Source: Rhizobium leguminosarum (GTDB taxonomy: Bacteria > Pseudomonadota > Alphaproteobacteria > Rhizobiales > Rhizobiaceae). Taken from it: a stretch of DNA of 64,000 nucleotides. Below, in pieces: positions 1 to 9,000 of this stretch. A program made the position numbers and the translations under genes. Under the pieces are notes generated by a model, which was not told the origin of the DNA, did not search any database, and was given only the letters and a program-made list of their open reading frames with translations. How positions within the stretch are numbered: position 1 is the first letter of the stretch; every line of letters begins with the position of its first letter. The stretch lies in the NCBI RefSeq assembly GCF_001679785.1, contig NZ_CP016292.1, positions 124,001 through 188,000 of the forward strand, given 5' to 3'.

Positions 1-91
1 AGGGGCGGACCCCGCTTGCGAGGTCCTCGAGGATCCGATCGGTAACGCGGGAATAGATGTCGGTGCGCTGGCTTTCGACCTTCTTGCTCAT
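1..91 (-). CDS. ArdC-like antirestriction protein, N-terminus only (runs off window)
   Basis: The reverse strand from the ATG at 91 reads MSKKVESQRTDIYSRVTDRI and then LEDLASGVRP up to the window edge. This matches the start of ArdC-type proteins (N-terminal ssDNA-binding domain), whose opening helix is typically 'iY..VT..II..Le.G..PW'. ArdC proteins of conjugative plasmids protect incoming DNA from host restriction. Only 30 codons are visible, so the metalloprotease-like C-terminal part cannot be checked. Its place beside plasmid-backbone genes fits. The call rests on one short motif. Confidence 0.6.
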   Translation of the reverse strand, partial: MSKKVESQRTDIYSRVTDRILEDLASGVRP

Positions 92-314
92 TTCTCATCT
101 CCGCTATTCGGAGCCGCGCCAATCGCGGCCCCGTCGCGCAGGCCAAGGTCAGGAGCCATGAGCCGACGGCTTGCACCGGAACGGCCGAAACGAAGTGGAG
201 GACGGCGAAGCCGTTGCCTGACGTGGGCGGCTCCTGCAGGTCCGACGCACGAGACGGGCCGCAACGGCCCGATCAAATTCCTATTTCCGCTTTCCCTCCA
301 TCGAGAGCCGGCAT

Positions 315-344
315 GAAAAAAGGCCGCCCCAAAGAGACGGCCTC
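315..344 (-). terminator. Rho-independent terminator after the 379-963 gene
   Basis: Read on the minus strand, an AGGCCG/CGGCCT hairpin is followed by a run of six T, 35 bases beyond the stop of the minus-strand gene at 379-963. Stem plus T-tract is the classic intrinsic terminator form. Confidence 0.7.
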
Positions 345-378
345 TAACGATAAGGGGGGCGGGCCCCGCCGCATGGTG

Positions 379-963
379 TCAGTCGAAAGCGGACATCTGG
401 GCCGCGGCCGCCTTGCGATCCACAGAATGTCCGGGGTTTTCGACTGGGCGATCGAACGGCTTCCAGCTCTCACCGACGATATGCTTGTAGGCGGCGACGG
501 CACCTTCGGCTGCCATCCGTAACGCGTGAGCCTGGATGCCCATGTCGGCGGCGAATTCCCGCTTGCGGTGGGCGGCGCTATCGTAGCCGACGGGACCGTC
601 GAGGTCTTCGTCGCGGGCATCGTTTGCCGCCTTGGCCGTGGCATCGCGTGCCTGGGTGACGGCATTGCTGTAGAATTGGCCGGCGCCGTGGGCGGAGCCG
701 ACATAGGCGCCGACGATGCGCTGCAGGTGGATCTGCATGGCCCGGTCACCGAGGCCTTCGCTGAGAGCATCCGCGGTCTCGGTGATGAGCCGTTCGTGGA
801 GGTCGCGGATCCCCTCGCTGTCGATGACGGCGGTCCCGAAGCTTTCGGCGATCTTGATCGCCTGGGCGCTGTCTGGGCAGGTGAGGCGGACCATTTCGAC
901 GGTGGCGCCCTTGCGGAGCTGGACGACCCGGGCGGTCTGGCGAGTGGTTACGGGCTTGGCCAT
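379..963 (-). CDS. Conserved plasmid hypothetical protein (194 aa)
   Basis: A 194-residue soluble protein rich in Ala and in short helices, with no signal peptide or membrane segment. I recognise no catalytic motif. The middle (about residues 40-140, around ITETADALSEGLGDRAMQIH) looks like a helical bundle. It lies between an ArdC-like gene and a series of minus-strand backbone genes, and it is followed by an intrinsic terminator, so it is probably the last gene of its transcript. Function unknown. It is taken as real because codon use matches its neighbours and the opposite-strand frames look like shadows. Confidence 0.7.
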   Translation of the reverse strand: MAKPVTTRQTARVVQLRKGATVEMVRLTCPDSAQAIKIAESFGTAVIDSEGIRDLHERLITETADALSEGLGDRAMQIHLQRIVGAYVGSAHGAGQFYSNAVTQARDATAKAANDARDEDLDGPVGYDSAAHRKREFAADMGIQAHALRMAAEGAVAAYKHIVGESWKPFDRPVENPGHSVDRKAAAAQMSAFD

Positions 964-1448
964 GTCTCTTCCTTTCGAGCCGAAGTGGTTCCGGCCCCGT
1001 GCCGGCTTGCCCTTCGGTGCGGTCGACCCGAACCGGCGGAAGACGGGCGCTTCAAGGTCCGGGCGTGCCAGGCCAAGCGGAGCCGATCTGCGAGCCAGCA
1101 GGGCAACCGCCCTGCGAGGCCGAGCGGAACTGCTCCGCGCAGGACGGCGGGTTCCGGCCGCCCCGCGGCGCGATAGCGGCCTTGAAGTGGACGGCCGCTG
1201 GCTCAGACCGCAGCAAAACCGAAGGACAAACCGTCACGGTGCCATCACCGGACACGACAAGGATATGGCTCCAGCCCGTTCTACTCCTCGCTTTTGCCGA
1301 TGCCCACATGCGAGACCGCTGCGTTCCCGTCGGACTGGCTCCGCAATACTGCCTTCGGCAACCGGTAGGATTGAAGCCATGTGGGACCATGGGTGTTACG
1401 GAGACCGCGCAAGATCCCGCCATCGTCATAAGGCGGTCCACCCCCCAT
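964..1448. other. 485-bp stretch without a convincing gene
   Basis: Several overlapping open frames occur on both strands, but their composition (Arg/Pro/Ser-rich, no domain) looks like GC-driven shadow coding. No promoter, repeat or RNA gene was recognised. Confidence 0.4.
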
Positions 1449-1733
1449 CTAGACATCGCTGAGGATGCTCTTCCAGCGTCGTCCATGCCTGGCGGCATAC
1501 GCTTGTAGTGCAGCTTCCTGATCGTCGCTCGGGGCTGGCCATTGCTGGCGCCTGTGTTTGGCAGCACGCAATTCGGTCCCGTTGCGCTCTGCGATCATGC
1601 GCTTGAGCTCGGCCACGCCCGCGTCAAGGCATGCTTTCCCTTCGAGATGATGAAACCGCAGCCAGAACGCAGTTCGCTCAGCATTGGAAGATCCGATCCC
1701 GGCGTTCCGCTCGAGGTCACCTATTGTTGCCAT
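1449..1733 (-). CDS. Small conserved hypothetical protein (94 aa)
   Basis: A 94-residue charged protein beginning MATIGDLERNAGIGSSNAER and ending in RHGRRWKSILSDV. It has Trp/Arg-rich patches (TAFWLRFHHLEGK) but no domain I can name. It sits 19 bp downstream of the next minus-strand gene (1753-2097) in what looks like one transcription unit. The size and charge suggest a soluble plasmid accessory protein; function unknown. Confidence 0.6.
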   Translation of the reverse strand: MATIGDLERNAGIGSSNAERTAFWLRFHHLEGKACLDAGVAELKRMIAERNGTELRAAKHRRQQWPAPSDDQEAALQAYAARHGRRWKSILSDV

Positions 1734-1752
1734 GTCATCAGCCCTCCGGACT

Positions 1753-2097
1753 CTAGTGTGGGCCGGCAGAAGATAAACGGTCGCGTAGCGCTGCGATCGC
1801 AGCGTCCTGTCGAGCCAGCTTTCTTGATAGGGCTTCGGCCTCTGGCTGACGCTCTGCTGTGAGGCCGGCTAGGTTGGCGCGATAGCGCTCGAGCAGGGTG
1901 CGGCCATCGGGCGCCTTTCCGCGATGGTAGCCAGTCTGGCGCCTCGCAAGCTTCGGCAGGATTGCCGTCATCCGGCGGGTGATCTGCCTGTCAATGAGTT
2001 CCAACTGCCTCTGGGTCTGACGGCGGGCGTCCTCCATGCGAGAGAGCTGGGTTTCGGGTGACATTACCGGTGCCATCATGCCGCCCTCGCGCTCCAA
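1753..2097 (-). CDS. Small coiled-coil hypothetical protein (up to 114 aa)
   Basis: Heptad-like, strongly charged sequence (RRQTQRQLELIDRQITRRM near residues 25-43; LSRKLARQDAAIAALRDRL near the C-terminus) predicts two helices or a coiled coil. The start could be the first Met or Met7/Met8 (MMAPVMSPETQ). It overlaps the end of the DUF7007-like gene by 22 bp, consistent with co-transcription and coupling. No enzymatic motif. It may be a structural or DNA-associated plasmid protein, but that is a guess. Confidence 0.55.
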   Translation of the reverse strand: MEREGGMMAPVMSPETQLSRMEDARRQTQRQLELIDRQITRRMTAILPKLARRQTGYHRGKAPDGRTLLERYRANLAGLTAERQPEAEALSRKLARQDAAIAALRDRLSSAGPH

Positions 2098-2972
2098 CCG
2101 ACGAAGCTCGACGGACCATCATAGGCGGCATGACGCGCGAGATCGATGACAAAGCCAAAGCGACCGCGCCTACCATATTCTTCATGAGGAACGAGAAAGC
2201 GACGCTCCTCTCGCTGGGATTCGCGATTGCCGCCTCTCTTGGCGAACACCTCAGTCATGCCGGAGTGGTGAGAGGAGATGATTGCAGAGATGACGATCCA
2301 GTCGTCAGCATGCACGCGATCAAACTCAGCGCGATCCTTCAACCAGGATTCCCCGGCGCTGAGCTGACGGCCGCGAAGCTTCTCCCAATAATCCGGGAAG
2401 GTGTTGCGCGCGGCCCCATTGGCGCACTGGCGCTCGTAGCCGGTGAAGAGATCCGGGAACGTCAAGGCGACGATCGCCCATTCGCTATCTTCCTCGTACC
2501 AACCGCCCGCGCTGCGAACCGAGGCATCGACCTGAAGATTTCGATCGGGAGAAAGATGAAAGCCGCCATGTCCTGAGGTCGAGTGGCTGACAATTCCCTC
2601 GGCATAGATCGTCGCCAGCTGCGAGCCGCCCCATGGCGTGCTTGCCGACATGCGTGTCTGGATGCGGGAGAAGGCTGAAAGTTCCCGCATGTGCTCCGCG
2701 GTCTCGATTGCGCGGAGACGGAACGCCGCTTCGTCCTTCACGCGCCCATCGTGGCGATAAAAATGGTGACGCCGCACTTCGGCTAACGGCTTGGTGATGC
2801 GCCAAGCACTGGCCAGAAAGAAGTCGCCGCTTCCGTTGGAGATCAGGCCGAGGAGGATTTCGCCGATGCGTGCAACAGGAAATCCGTCGGCGCTTGTCCC
2901 GAACTCGACGCCATCGGCGGCTGAGGAGATGGATACTGGGTCTGTGGCGGAGGTAAATGATGCTCCGTTCAT
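2076..2972 (-). CDS. DUF7007-like domain protein (298 aa)
   Basis: The long open frame extends upstream, but the real start is most likely the ATG at 2972 (MNGASFTSATDPVS). The part upstream of it is Ser/Arg-rich shadow sequence overlapping the ParB-domain gene. The core (SASTPWGGSQLATIYAEGIV, then SHSTSGHGGFHLS, GGWYEEDSEWAIVALTFPDL) resembles the DUF7007 family as I recall it: proteins of unknown function on rhizobial plasmids next to ParB-like and helicase genes. No catalytic residues can be assigned. The gene lies about 90 bp downstream of the ParB-domain gene with a terminator hairpin between them. Confidence 0.65.
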   Translation of the reverse strand: MNGASFTSATDPVSISSAADGVEFGTSADGFPVARIGEILLGLISNGSGDFFLASAWRITKPLAEVRRHHFYRHDGRVKDEAAFRLRAIETAEHMRELSAFSRIQTRMSASTPWGGSQLATIYAEGIVSHSTSGHGGFHLSPDRNLQVDASVRSAGGWYEEDSEWAIVALTFPDLFTGYERQCANGAARNTFPDYWEKLRGRQLSAGESWLKDRAEFDRVHADDWIVISAIISSHHSGMTEVFAKRGGNRESQREERRFLVPHEEYGRRGRFGFVIDLARHAAYDGPSSFVGWSARAA

Positions 2973-3009
2973 GGTCGGGCTCCTTTGTTTGAAGGTCCTG
3001 AAAAGCAAA

Positions 3010-3034
3010 CCGCCGCCGGGATGACCGGCGGCGG
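3010..3034 (-). terminator. Strong GC hairpin after the ParB-domain gene
   Basis: CCGCCGCCGG and CCGGCGGCGG form a perfect 10-bp stem around a 5-base loop. On the minus strand it is followed by TTTGCTTTT. It lies 30 bp past the stop of the ParB-domain gene (3064), so it is probably an intrinsic terminator. Confidence 0.7.
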
Positions 3035-3063
3035 AGCGGAAGATTTGGAAAGGACTGGTGGGA

Positions 3064-4812
3064 TTACTCGGCCGCGATCCCGTAGGCCGTTTCGTGGTCG
3101 TCGAGCGTGCCCGGACCCTCATCCGCTTCGACCATGTCGGAGACATCAACCTCTCCATGCCCGTCATTGGCGACGATACCGCCGTCAGTGCCATCGTCGG
3201 TCTCGCCCTCGTCCTGCGGGGTCGCTTCGTGATCAAGATGCTTGAGGAGGGCGAGAACCTCCGTCGGCTCCGGCGCGAACAGAGCAGACGGATGGACGAG
3301 GTTCGTATCGCCTTCGAAGTGGGTGACGAGAGCTGAGCGGGTCTCGCGGACACGCGCACGCGGCTCGACACCGGCATCCTTGGCGACGGTTTCAAGGGCC
3401 CGACGCGATAGGGATGCGAGGAAATCCGCCATGCCCATGTTCGGCAGGTAGCTGTCCGCACCGATCGCCTGGCCGGCGACACGGGACACGACGCCGCTGT
3501 TCGACATGCCGCGACGGCATGAGAGCACGTCGATCAGGGCTGCACGTGCAGCGCCGCGAACTGTATCCATGTCGAAAGACAGCTTGCCATCCTCGGTGAA
3601 GAGGCGAGCGGCATGGCGGCCGAAGCGCGCACCGCCGTAAAGGTTGCCGCCCGCGCCGGAGTCGACGCGAACGTTCTGTCCCGCGAAGGCAAGCACGAGC
3701 AGCGCCATCAGCATATCGTCTTCGATCAGAGCGCGGCCGAGGGCATCGTGCAGGGCGTCGGTGCGGAAATCGCCAATCATATCCTGACCCTTCTGGGTAA
3801 CATCCGGGCGTGCCTTCGGTGTTGAGCCGGTATCGTCATTGATGGCGCCCTCGGCACCATTTGCACTGTCGCCCTTCGGCTTCGCCGCCTCGGGCATGCG
3901 GTAGTAGACGGTCTGAACCTTGCCGTCGCGATTGAGATAAAGGCCTGTGTTGTCGGATTTCGAGGGCTTGCCGTAGACCTGGCTTGCCTTCTTCGGCAGT
4001 TCCGGCTGACCCCAGCTGTTGACCTCGACGATCGCGCCGCGCTTCGGCAGATTGGACGTCATCCATTCGTGCTGGGCGCCGAGAAAACCTTCGACGTTGG
4101 TGGTGTAGCGGCTGTCCTGGTCGGCCGGCGCGAACAGATCTTCGACCCATTCGATGCCATAGGCCTCGCGCAGATCATCGCCGAAGCTGGCATCCTTGGC
4201 ATACATGCGCTTCTTGGTCAGGGCATTGGCGATCGACCACCAGGCAGCGGTGTCGCCCTTCTTCGGCTTGTGCGCCTTCCAGACTTCCTTCTGTTCGACC
4301 TCACCGGCGGCAGCAATGATCCGCAACTGCTGCTCGGAGGGCATATCGCCCAGCGCCATCTGCTCGAGCATCGCCGGCAGAACGTTTGCAAGCAGGCGTA
4401 GCTTGCGGATCTGGCGAACGGGGAGCGCCAGCGCGACGGCGATCGCTTCCTCGGTCCAGCCGAGTGCGACGAGCCGCTCGATACCCCGCCATTGGTCGAC
4501 CGGGTTTAGCGCTTCGCGTACGCTGTTTTCGACCATCGAGCGCATGGCGCCGTTGTCGTTCGCAGCATCCACCACGAGGATCTCGATTTCCCCGAGGCCC
4601 GCAGCGATCGCGAGGCGCACTCGGCGATGGCCGGCATCGATGATGTAGCCATTGCCACCATCCGCTTCGGGCGCAACGATGGGCGGCTGGACGATACCGA
4701 CGGCTTTGATCGTCGCCAGCATCAGCGCATCGGCCTGTGGCGACGATTTCGTCTGACGCATGCGGTCGGGGTTTTCCTTCAGAGCGCGGGGATCGATCGT
4801 CTTGATCTGCAT
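3064..4812 (-). CDS. ParB/RepB-domain protein (582 aa)
   Basis: Residues about 1-120 form a ParB N-terminal (sulfiredoxin-like) domain: IDPRALKENPDRMR, then AGHRRVRLAIAAGL (the CTP-binding GxRR-type motif appears here as AGHRR) and VENSVREALNPVDQ. A helix-turn-helix region follows (EEAIAVALALPVRQIRKLRLL, about 135-155). The roughly 400-residue C-terminal extension is not that of a chromosomal ParB and ends in a very acidic tail (DEGETDDGTDGG). Such long ParB-like proteins sit in plasmid and ICE backbones and need not partition DNA; no parA or parS is visible here. An AAAGGA ribosome site precedes the ATG. Confidence 0.8.
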   Translation of the reverse strand: MQIKTIDPRALKENPDRMRQTKSSPQADALMLATIKAVGIVQPPIVAPEADGGNGYIIDAGHRRVRLAIAAGLGEIEILVVDAANDNGAMRSMVENSVREALNPVDQWRGIERLVALGWTEEAIAVALALPVRQIRKLRLLANVLPAMLEQMALGDMPSEQQLRIIAAAGEVEQKEVWKAHKPKKGDTAAWWSIANALTKKRMYAKDASFGDDLREAYGIEWVEDLFAPADQDSRYTTNVEGFLGAQHEWMTSNLPKRGAIVEVNSWGQPELPKKASQVYGKPSKSDNTGLYLNRDGKVQTVYYRMPEAAKPKGDSANGAEGAINDDTGSTPKARPDVTQKGQDMIGDFRTDALHDALGRALIEDDMLMALLVLAFAGQNVRVDSGAGGNLYGGARFGRHAARLFTEDGKLSFDMDTVRGAARAALIDVLSCRRGMSNSGVVSRVAGQAIGADSYLPNMGMADFLASLSRRALETVAKDAGVEPRARVRETRSALVTHFEGDTNLVHPSALFAPEPTEVLALLKHLDHEATPQDEGETDDGTDGGIVANDGHGEVDVSDMVEADEGPGTLDDHETAYGIAAE

Positions 4813-5170
4813 GGGACTGTCCTTTCGGGAGGGTTACGAGCCGGCGCCTTGCCAGCCCTTCCTGTCTTCATTTTTCTCGAAGACACCTCCGGGACCGCGG
4901 GGTCGGCCGAACTGCCGCAACTGCGGCCGAGCATCCCTGCTGGGCAGGACGAGCGGGGCATCTGCCCTGCGAAGGACAACCGGCCGGGATCGCACAGGCG
5001 GCGGTTGAGCGGAAGCGGCGGCAGGAGGACCGATCTGCGACCGGTTCCATTTTCTTTCCCTATACTTCGCCCCTTTTCTAATTTACATCGCAGCGATTAC
5101 CCCGCCAAATGGCGCGGAGGTTCATCATGCAGCGCCAGATCTGCGTATAGACGCGGCCCGTCTGAAAGAC
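4813..5170. other. 358-bp intergenic stretch
   Basis: GC-rich 5' region of the ParB-domain gene. Only short low-complexity open frames are present. The Shine-Dalgarno (AAAGGA) of the 4812 start lies at its left edge. No hairpin terminator or clear promoter was recognised. Confidence 0.4.
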
Positions 5171-5488
5171 TTAGGGGCGCCGTTTCAGAAGCGAGAACGC
5201 ATCAGCCACTATCCTCTTCAGCGTCGCCTTTCGATCGGCCTCGACCGCGGACGTTGGGGCAGGGTGAGTGGCCGGAACCGGCCCGCCATCCTCAGGATCC
5301 GCAACCGGATCTGCGAGTGAGATAGCCGGTTTCGCAGCAACGACGATGTGCGAGACGGTCGTTTCGTCGGACTTCACAGTGACGGCGACTTTGTTGCCGG
5401 ATCGGATCTGGTCGACCGCAATTCGAGCAGCGGCCTCCTCGTCGTCGGCTTCAATGAGAGAGGTCTGGATTACAAGATAAAAAGGCAT
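5171..5488 (-). CDS. Small conserved hypothetical protein (105 aa)
   Basis: MPFYLVIQTSLIEADDEEAA starts a small alpha/beta fold of about 50 residues (strand LVIQTSLIEA, helix ARIAVDQIRSG, strand KVAVTVKSDET), followed by a Pro/Ala-rich linker and a basic C-terminal helix (LKRIVADAFSLLKRRP). The pattern resembles small plasmid proteins of unknown role. No nuclease or binding motif is evident. It is upstream of and in the same direction as the ParB-domain gene. Confidence 0.65.
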   Translation of the reverse strand: MPFYLVIQTSLIEADDEEAAARIAVDQIRSGNKVAVTVKSDETTVSHIVVAAKPAISLADPVADPEDGGPVPATHPAPTSAVEADRKATLKRIVADAFSLLKRRP

Positions 5489-5599
5489 GGGTTCCCGCAG
5501 TGTTATTCTTCAGGTCTCATCGCGCGCGCATCGGTCAAGGCGCCAAAAGCGAAAACGAAATCCGTATCTTGTATCCACATCGACTTAGCGGCCGAAGCG

Positions 5600-5635
5600 A
5601 AAAGGGCGCTCGACCCGTGCGGGGAGCGCCCTTTT
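5600..5635. terminator. Bidirectional intrinsic terminator
   Basis: A perfect 12-bp inverted repeat (AAAAGGGCGCTC / GAGCGCCCTTTT) encloses a 12-base loop, with A-rich and T-rich outer arms suitable for termination on both strands. It separates the minus-strand block (ending leftwards from 5488) from the plus-strand gene at 5806. Confidence 0.8.
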
Positions 5636-5805
5636 CTCTGATCCCGGACGATATCGAAAGCCGCGGCGGTTGCCCGGCGGCAGGACATCATCGAAACGGG
5701 AAGTGATGCTCAGATATTGTTGATAGCCACAGATTTCAAGTCGCGGCGTGAGCGACCCCCTGATAGATGTCGCCGCCCATCCGATAACTCCCAAGTCGAG
5801 GCAAG

Positions 5806-6048
5806 ATGAGCACGGACCCCAACACCCGGAAATCCATCGCGCAGCGGGCCATCGACAGGGCGAAAGGCCATGGCGTGCCCATCGATGAAGATCCGGCCTT
5901 CATCGCGCTTCTCGACGAATGGGTTCGCGGCGAGATCGATATGAAGCAGATGCGGGAGCGCTACCTCGGCAGACTCGCCCTGCAGGAGGCCGAGCAACGC
6001 GGCCGCCTCGCGCGCAGGCGAGCACGACCGGAACCAGGCGAGACCTGA
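5806..6048 (+). CDS. Small helical protein, VbhA/Fic-antitoxin-like pattern (80 aa)
   Basis: An 80-residue, mostly helical protein. Residues about 10-55 (RKSIAQRAIDRAKGHGV, then ALLDEWVRGEIDMKQMRERY) follow the pattern of the VbhA-type antitoxin helix fold: basic helix, short loop, 'l..w..GeI....m...y'. In that family the protein inhibits a Fic AMP-transferase encoded next to it. No Fic gene is adjacent here, so it could be an orphan antitoxin or a plasmid protein sharing the small fold. It is convergent with the giant methylase/helicase gene, whose stop is 25 bp away. The family link is tentative. Confidence 0.55.
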   Translation: MSTDPNTRKSIAQRAIDRAKGHGVPIDEDPAFIALLDEWVRGEIDMKQMRERYLGRLALQEAEQRGRLARRRARPEPGET

Positions 6049-6072
6049 AGACCTCCGGTTCCGGCCGCAGTT

Positions 6073-9000
6073 TCAAGCGGCCTCCTGGGCACCGTCATCC
6101 ACGGCGGCGGCCGCCAGTTCGTCTTCGATCCCACGGAGAAGACGGCGCTTCTCGGAGAGCTCATCGGCGAACTGGAAGGTTCCGCCCGTGCGGGTTCGAT
6201 AGGACGTCAGGCGTCGCTCGGCGTCATCCAGGCGCTGGCGATAGCGCCGTTGTTCCTCCTCGAACCCGTCGAGCCCATGCTCAAGCCGGGAGATCGCTCC
6301 AAGTGGGGTGACAGTGATAGCAAGCTCGATCTCGTAGTCGGCGCCGCTGCGCTGGATGAGCGTCTTGTAGCGATAGCCATCGCCCCTGCCGAACCGCTCG
6401 CCCTCATAGACGAGATCGAACCCGCCGATCGTCGCCAGATGAACCTCGCCCTCGTGCTGGAGCTGCAGAAGCGTGAGGATCTCTTTCATCAGTGAGCGGC
6501 CGGCCTCCTTGCGCTCGGTATGGCTCTCTCCCAGCACCGTCATCGTAAAGGCGTCGCCTGACGTGGGCTGGAGCCGCTCGAGGTCCTGGCCGACCTCACC
6601 GATGCGGCGGGTCGAGATCTCGATCTCGCGTTCGGCATCGCGCATCTGCCGGCGGACGGCATACTGATCGTCTTCGTGGGCGGCGCGGAGCCGTTCGAGC
6701 CGGGCAATGTCGGCTTCCAGGCCGGCTTTCTGCATCAATCGCTCGTCGCCGGACGCGATGGCCTTGGCCATGGCGAACTGGTTGGCGGCGCCTTCGCCTA
6801 CATCTTCGAGCCTGCGGATCGACGTGTCGCCTGAAAGGGCAGCGGCGATAAACCGCGCCTTGCGTTCGTTGTTCTGCCACATGGAAGCGTCGAGACTTCC
6901 CTCGGTGGCATAGGCGAAGATGTCGACCTCGTCATGCTGGTTTCCCTGTCGAACGATGCGTCCTTCGCGCTGTTCGATCTGCGACGGCAGCCACGGGACA
7001 TCGAGATGGTGGAGCGCTTTCAGCCGGAGCTGGGCATTGACGCCGGTGCCCATGGTCTCGGAGGATCCAATCAGGAAACGCACCTTGCCGGCGCGGACAT
7101 CGCCGAACAGCCGTTGCTTGGCCTCGGTCTTCTTGTAGTCCTGCATGAAGGCGATCTCCGCCGCGGGTACGCCGAGCCGGATCAGCTCGTCGCGGATGAA
7201 CCGGTAGGCCGAAAACCCCCGGGTCTTCTCGACATTCATAGTGCCGAGATCGGAGAAGATCATCTGCGCGGCCCCCGGCAGTTCGAAATCCTTGCCATCG
7301 GGGCGCCGGTAGACCGCATCACCGGTCTCCTTCCAGATCCGGTGCGCATTGCGGACCAGGAGATTCAGCTTGTTATCGTCCTCGTTCCCAGCCGCCGGCA
7401 TGACGAACCGCAGATCGATAGCGGCGTGGCGGCCGTCAGTGATGACGGATAGAAGAATGTCGTCACCGGGTTTGGCCGGACCCTCGCGCTGTTCGATCAT
7501 CTTGATCCTGCTGCCGAGCGTCTGCTGATAGGTCTTGAACAGCGCCGTCGGCTTCGCGGTCAGGATCTGCCGCCGGCCGGTCGAGATGTCGGGCACCCTC
7601 ACATACTGCCGAAGGTCATCCGGCATGACCACATCGGCAAACGAGCGGAACATCGCGATCAGCTCGGGGACGTTGACGAACGACGCAAAGCGACTGACCG
7701 GCTTGTATTTGCCGGATGGTTGGATTTCCAGTTCGGTCGTCGTATCGCCGAAGCAGGACGCCCAGGCATCGAATTCATGCAGACCGCGCTCGAAAAGAGC
7801 CGCGTGGCCAAGCAGTCTCTGGATCGAGAACATTTCGCCTAGCGTGTTGGTGATCGGCGTGCCGGAGGCCAGCACCAGCGCCCGGCCGGGATTTTTCGTC
7901 TCGATGTAGCGGGACTTCACATAGAGATCCCAGGCGCGCTGCGAGCCGTTCGGATCGATGCCCTTCAGCGTCGACATATTGGTGGCGAAGGAGAGCTTGC
8001 GGAATTCCTGCGCCTCGTCGACGACGATCTGATCCACACCGATCTCCGAGATCGTAAGAAGATCGTCCTTGCGGGTAGCGAGACCTTCGAGCCGCTCCTT
8101 CATTCCTTCTTTCAACCGCTCAAGCCGCTTACGCGAGACGCGGTCCTCGCTGTCGACCTTGGTCAGCAGATCCTCGTATAGCTGCAGCTCGTCCTGGATC
8201 ATCTCCTGCTCGAAGGCCGACGGCACGGCGATGAAGCGAAACGCCGAATGGGTGATGATGATCGCGTCCCAAGTGGCGGTCGCTGCCCGCGACAGGAAGC
8301 GAGCGCGCTTGTCCTTGGTGAAATTGGTCTCGTCGGCCACGAGAATGCGCGCGTTGGGGTAAAGAGCCAGGAATTCGCGCGCCGCCTGCGCCAGGCAATG
8401 GCCGGGGACAACCAGCATCGCCTTGGCGATCAGCCCCAGCCGGCGTTGCTCCATGATCGCGGCCGCCATCGTCATCGTCTTGCCGGCGCCGACGGCGTGG
8501 GCGAGATAGGTCGAGCCATCGGCGATGATCCGCCAGATGCCGCGTTTCTGGTGCCCATAAAGAACGAAGGCGCCAGAGGCGCCGGGAAGTTTCAGATGGG
8601 AGCCGTCGAATTTGCGCGGCGCAATGTTGCTGAAGCGGTCGTTGTAATCGCGGGCCAACCGGTCGGTGCGGTCCGGATCGGTCCAAACCCAGTCTTGAAA
8701 CGCCTGCTTGATCTTCTGCAACTTGTCGCGCGCCGCCTCGGTATCGACGACGTTCAGCACCCGGCGCTCGCCATCGACATCCTTGAACACATCGAAGATC
8801 TGCGGGACGCGGCTGTTTAACGCATCGGCGAGCAGCTCGCCGGCATGCCGGCGGCCCGTGCCCCATTCGGATGTGCCGGCTGCAGAATAGCCGAGCTGGC
8901 GCGCTTCCACCGTCCAGGAGCCAAGCTCCGGCATGTGGTGGATGCGGATATCGCTTTCCATCCTTTCCTTGACGAAGGCGACGACATCCGCGGCCGGGAT

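Noticed and set aside
88..276. 62-codon minus-strand frame upstream of the ArdC-like start
   Set aside because: Overlaps the ArdC ATG, has no ribosome site and is low-complexity.
2973..3482. N-terminal extension of the DUF7007-like frame
   Set aside because: Ser/Arg-rich, overlaps the C-terminal coding of the ParB-domain gene and crosses its terminator; the ATG at 2972 is the sensible start.
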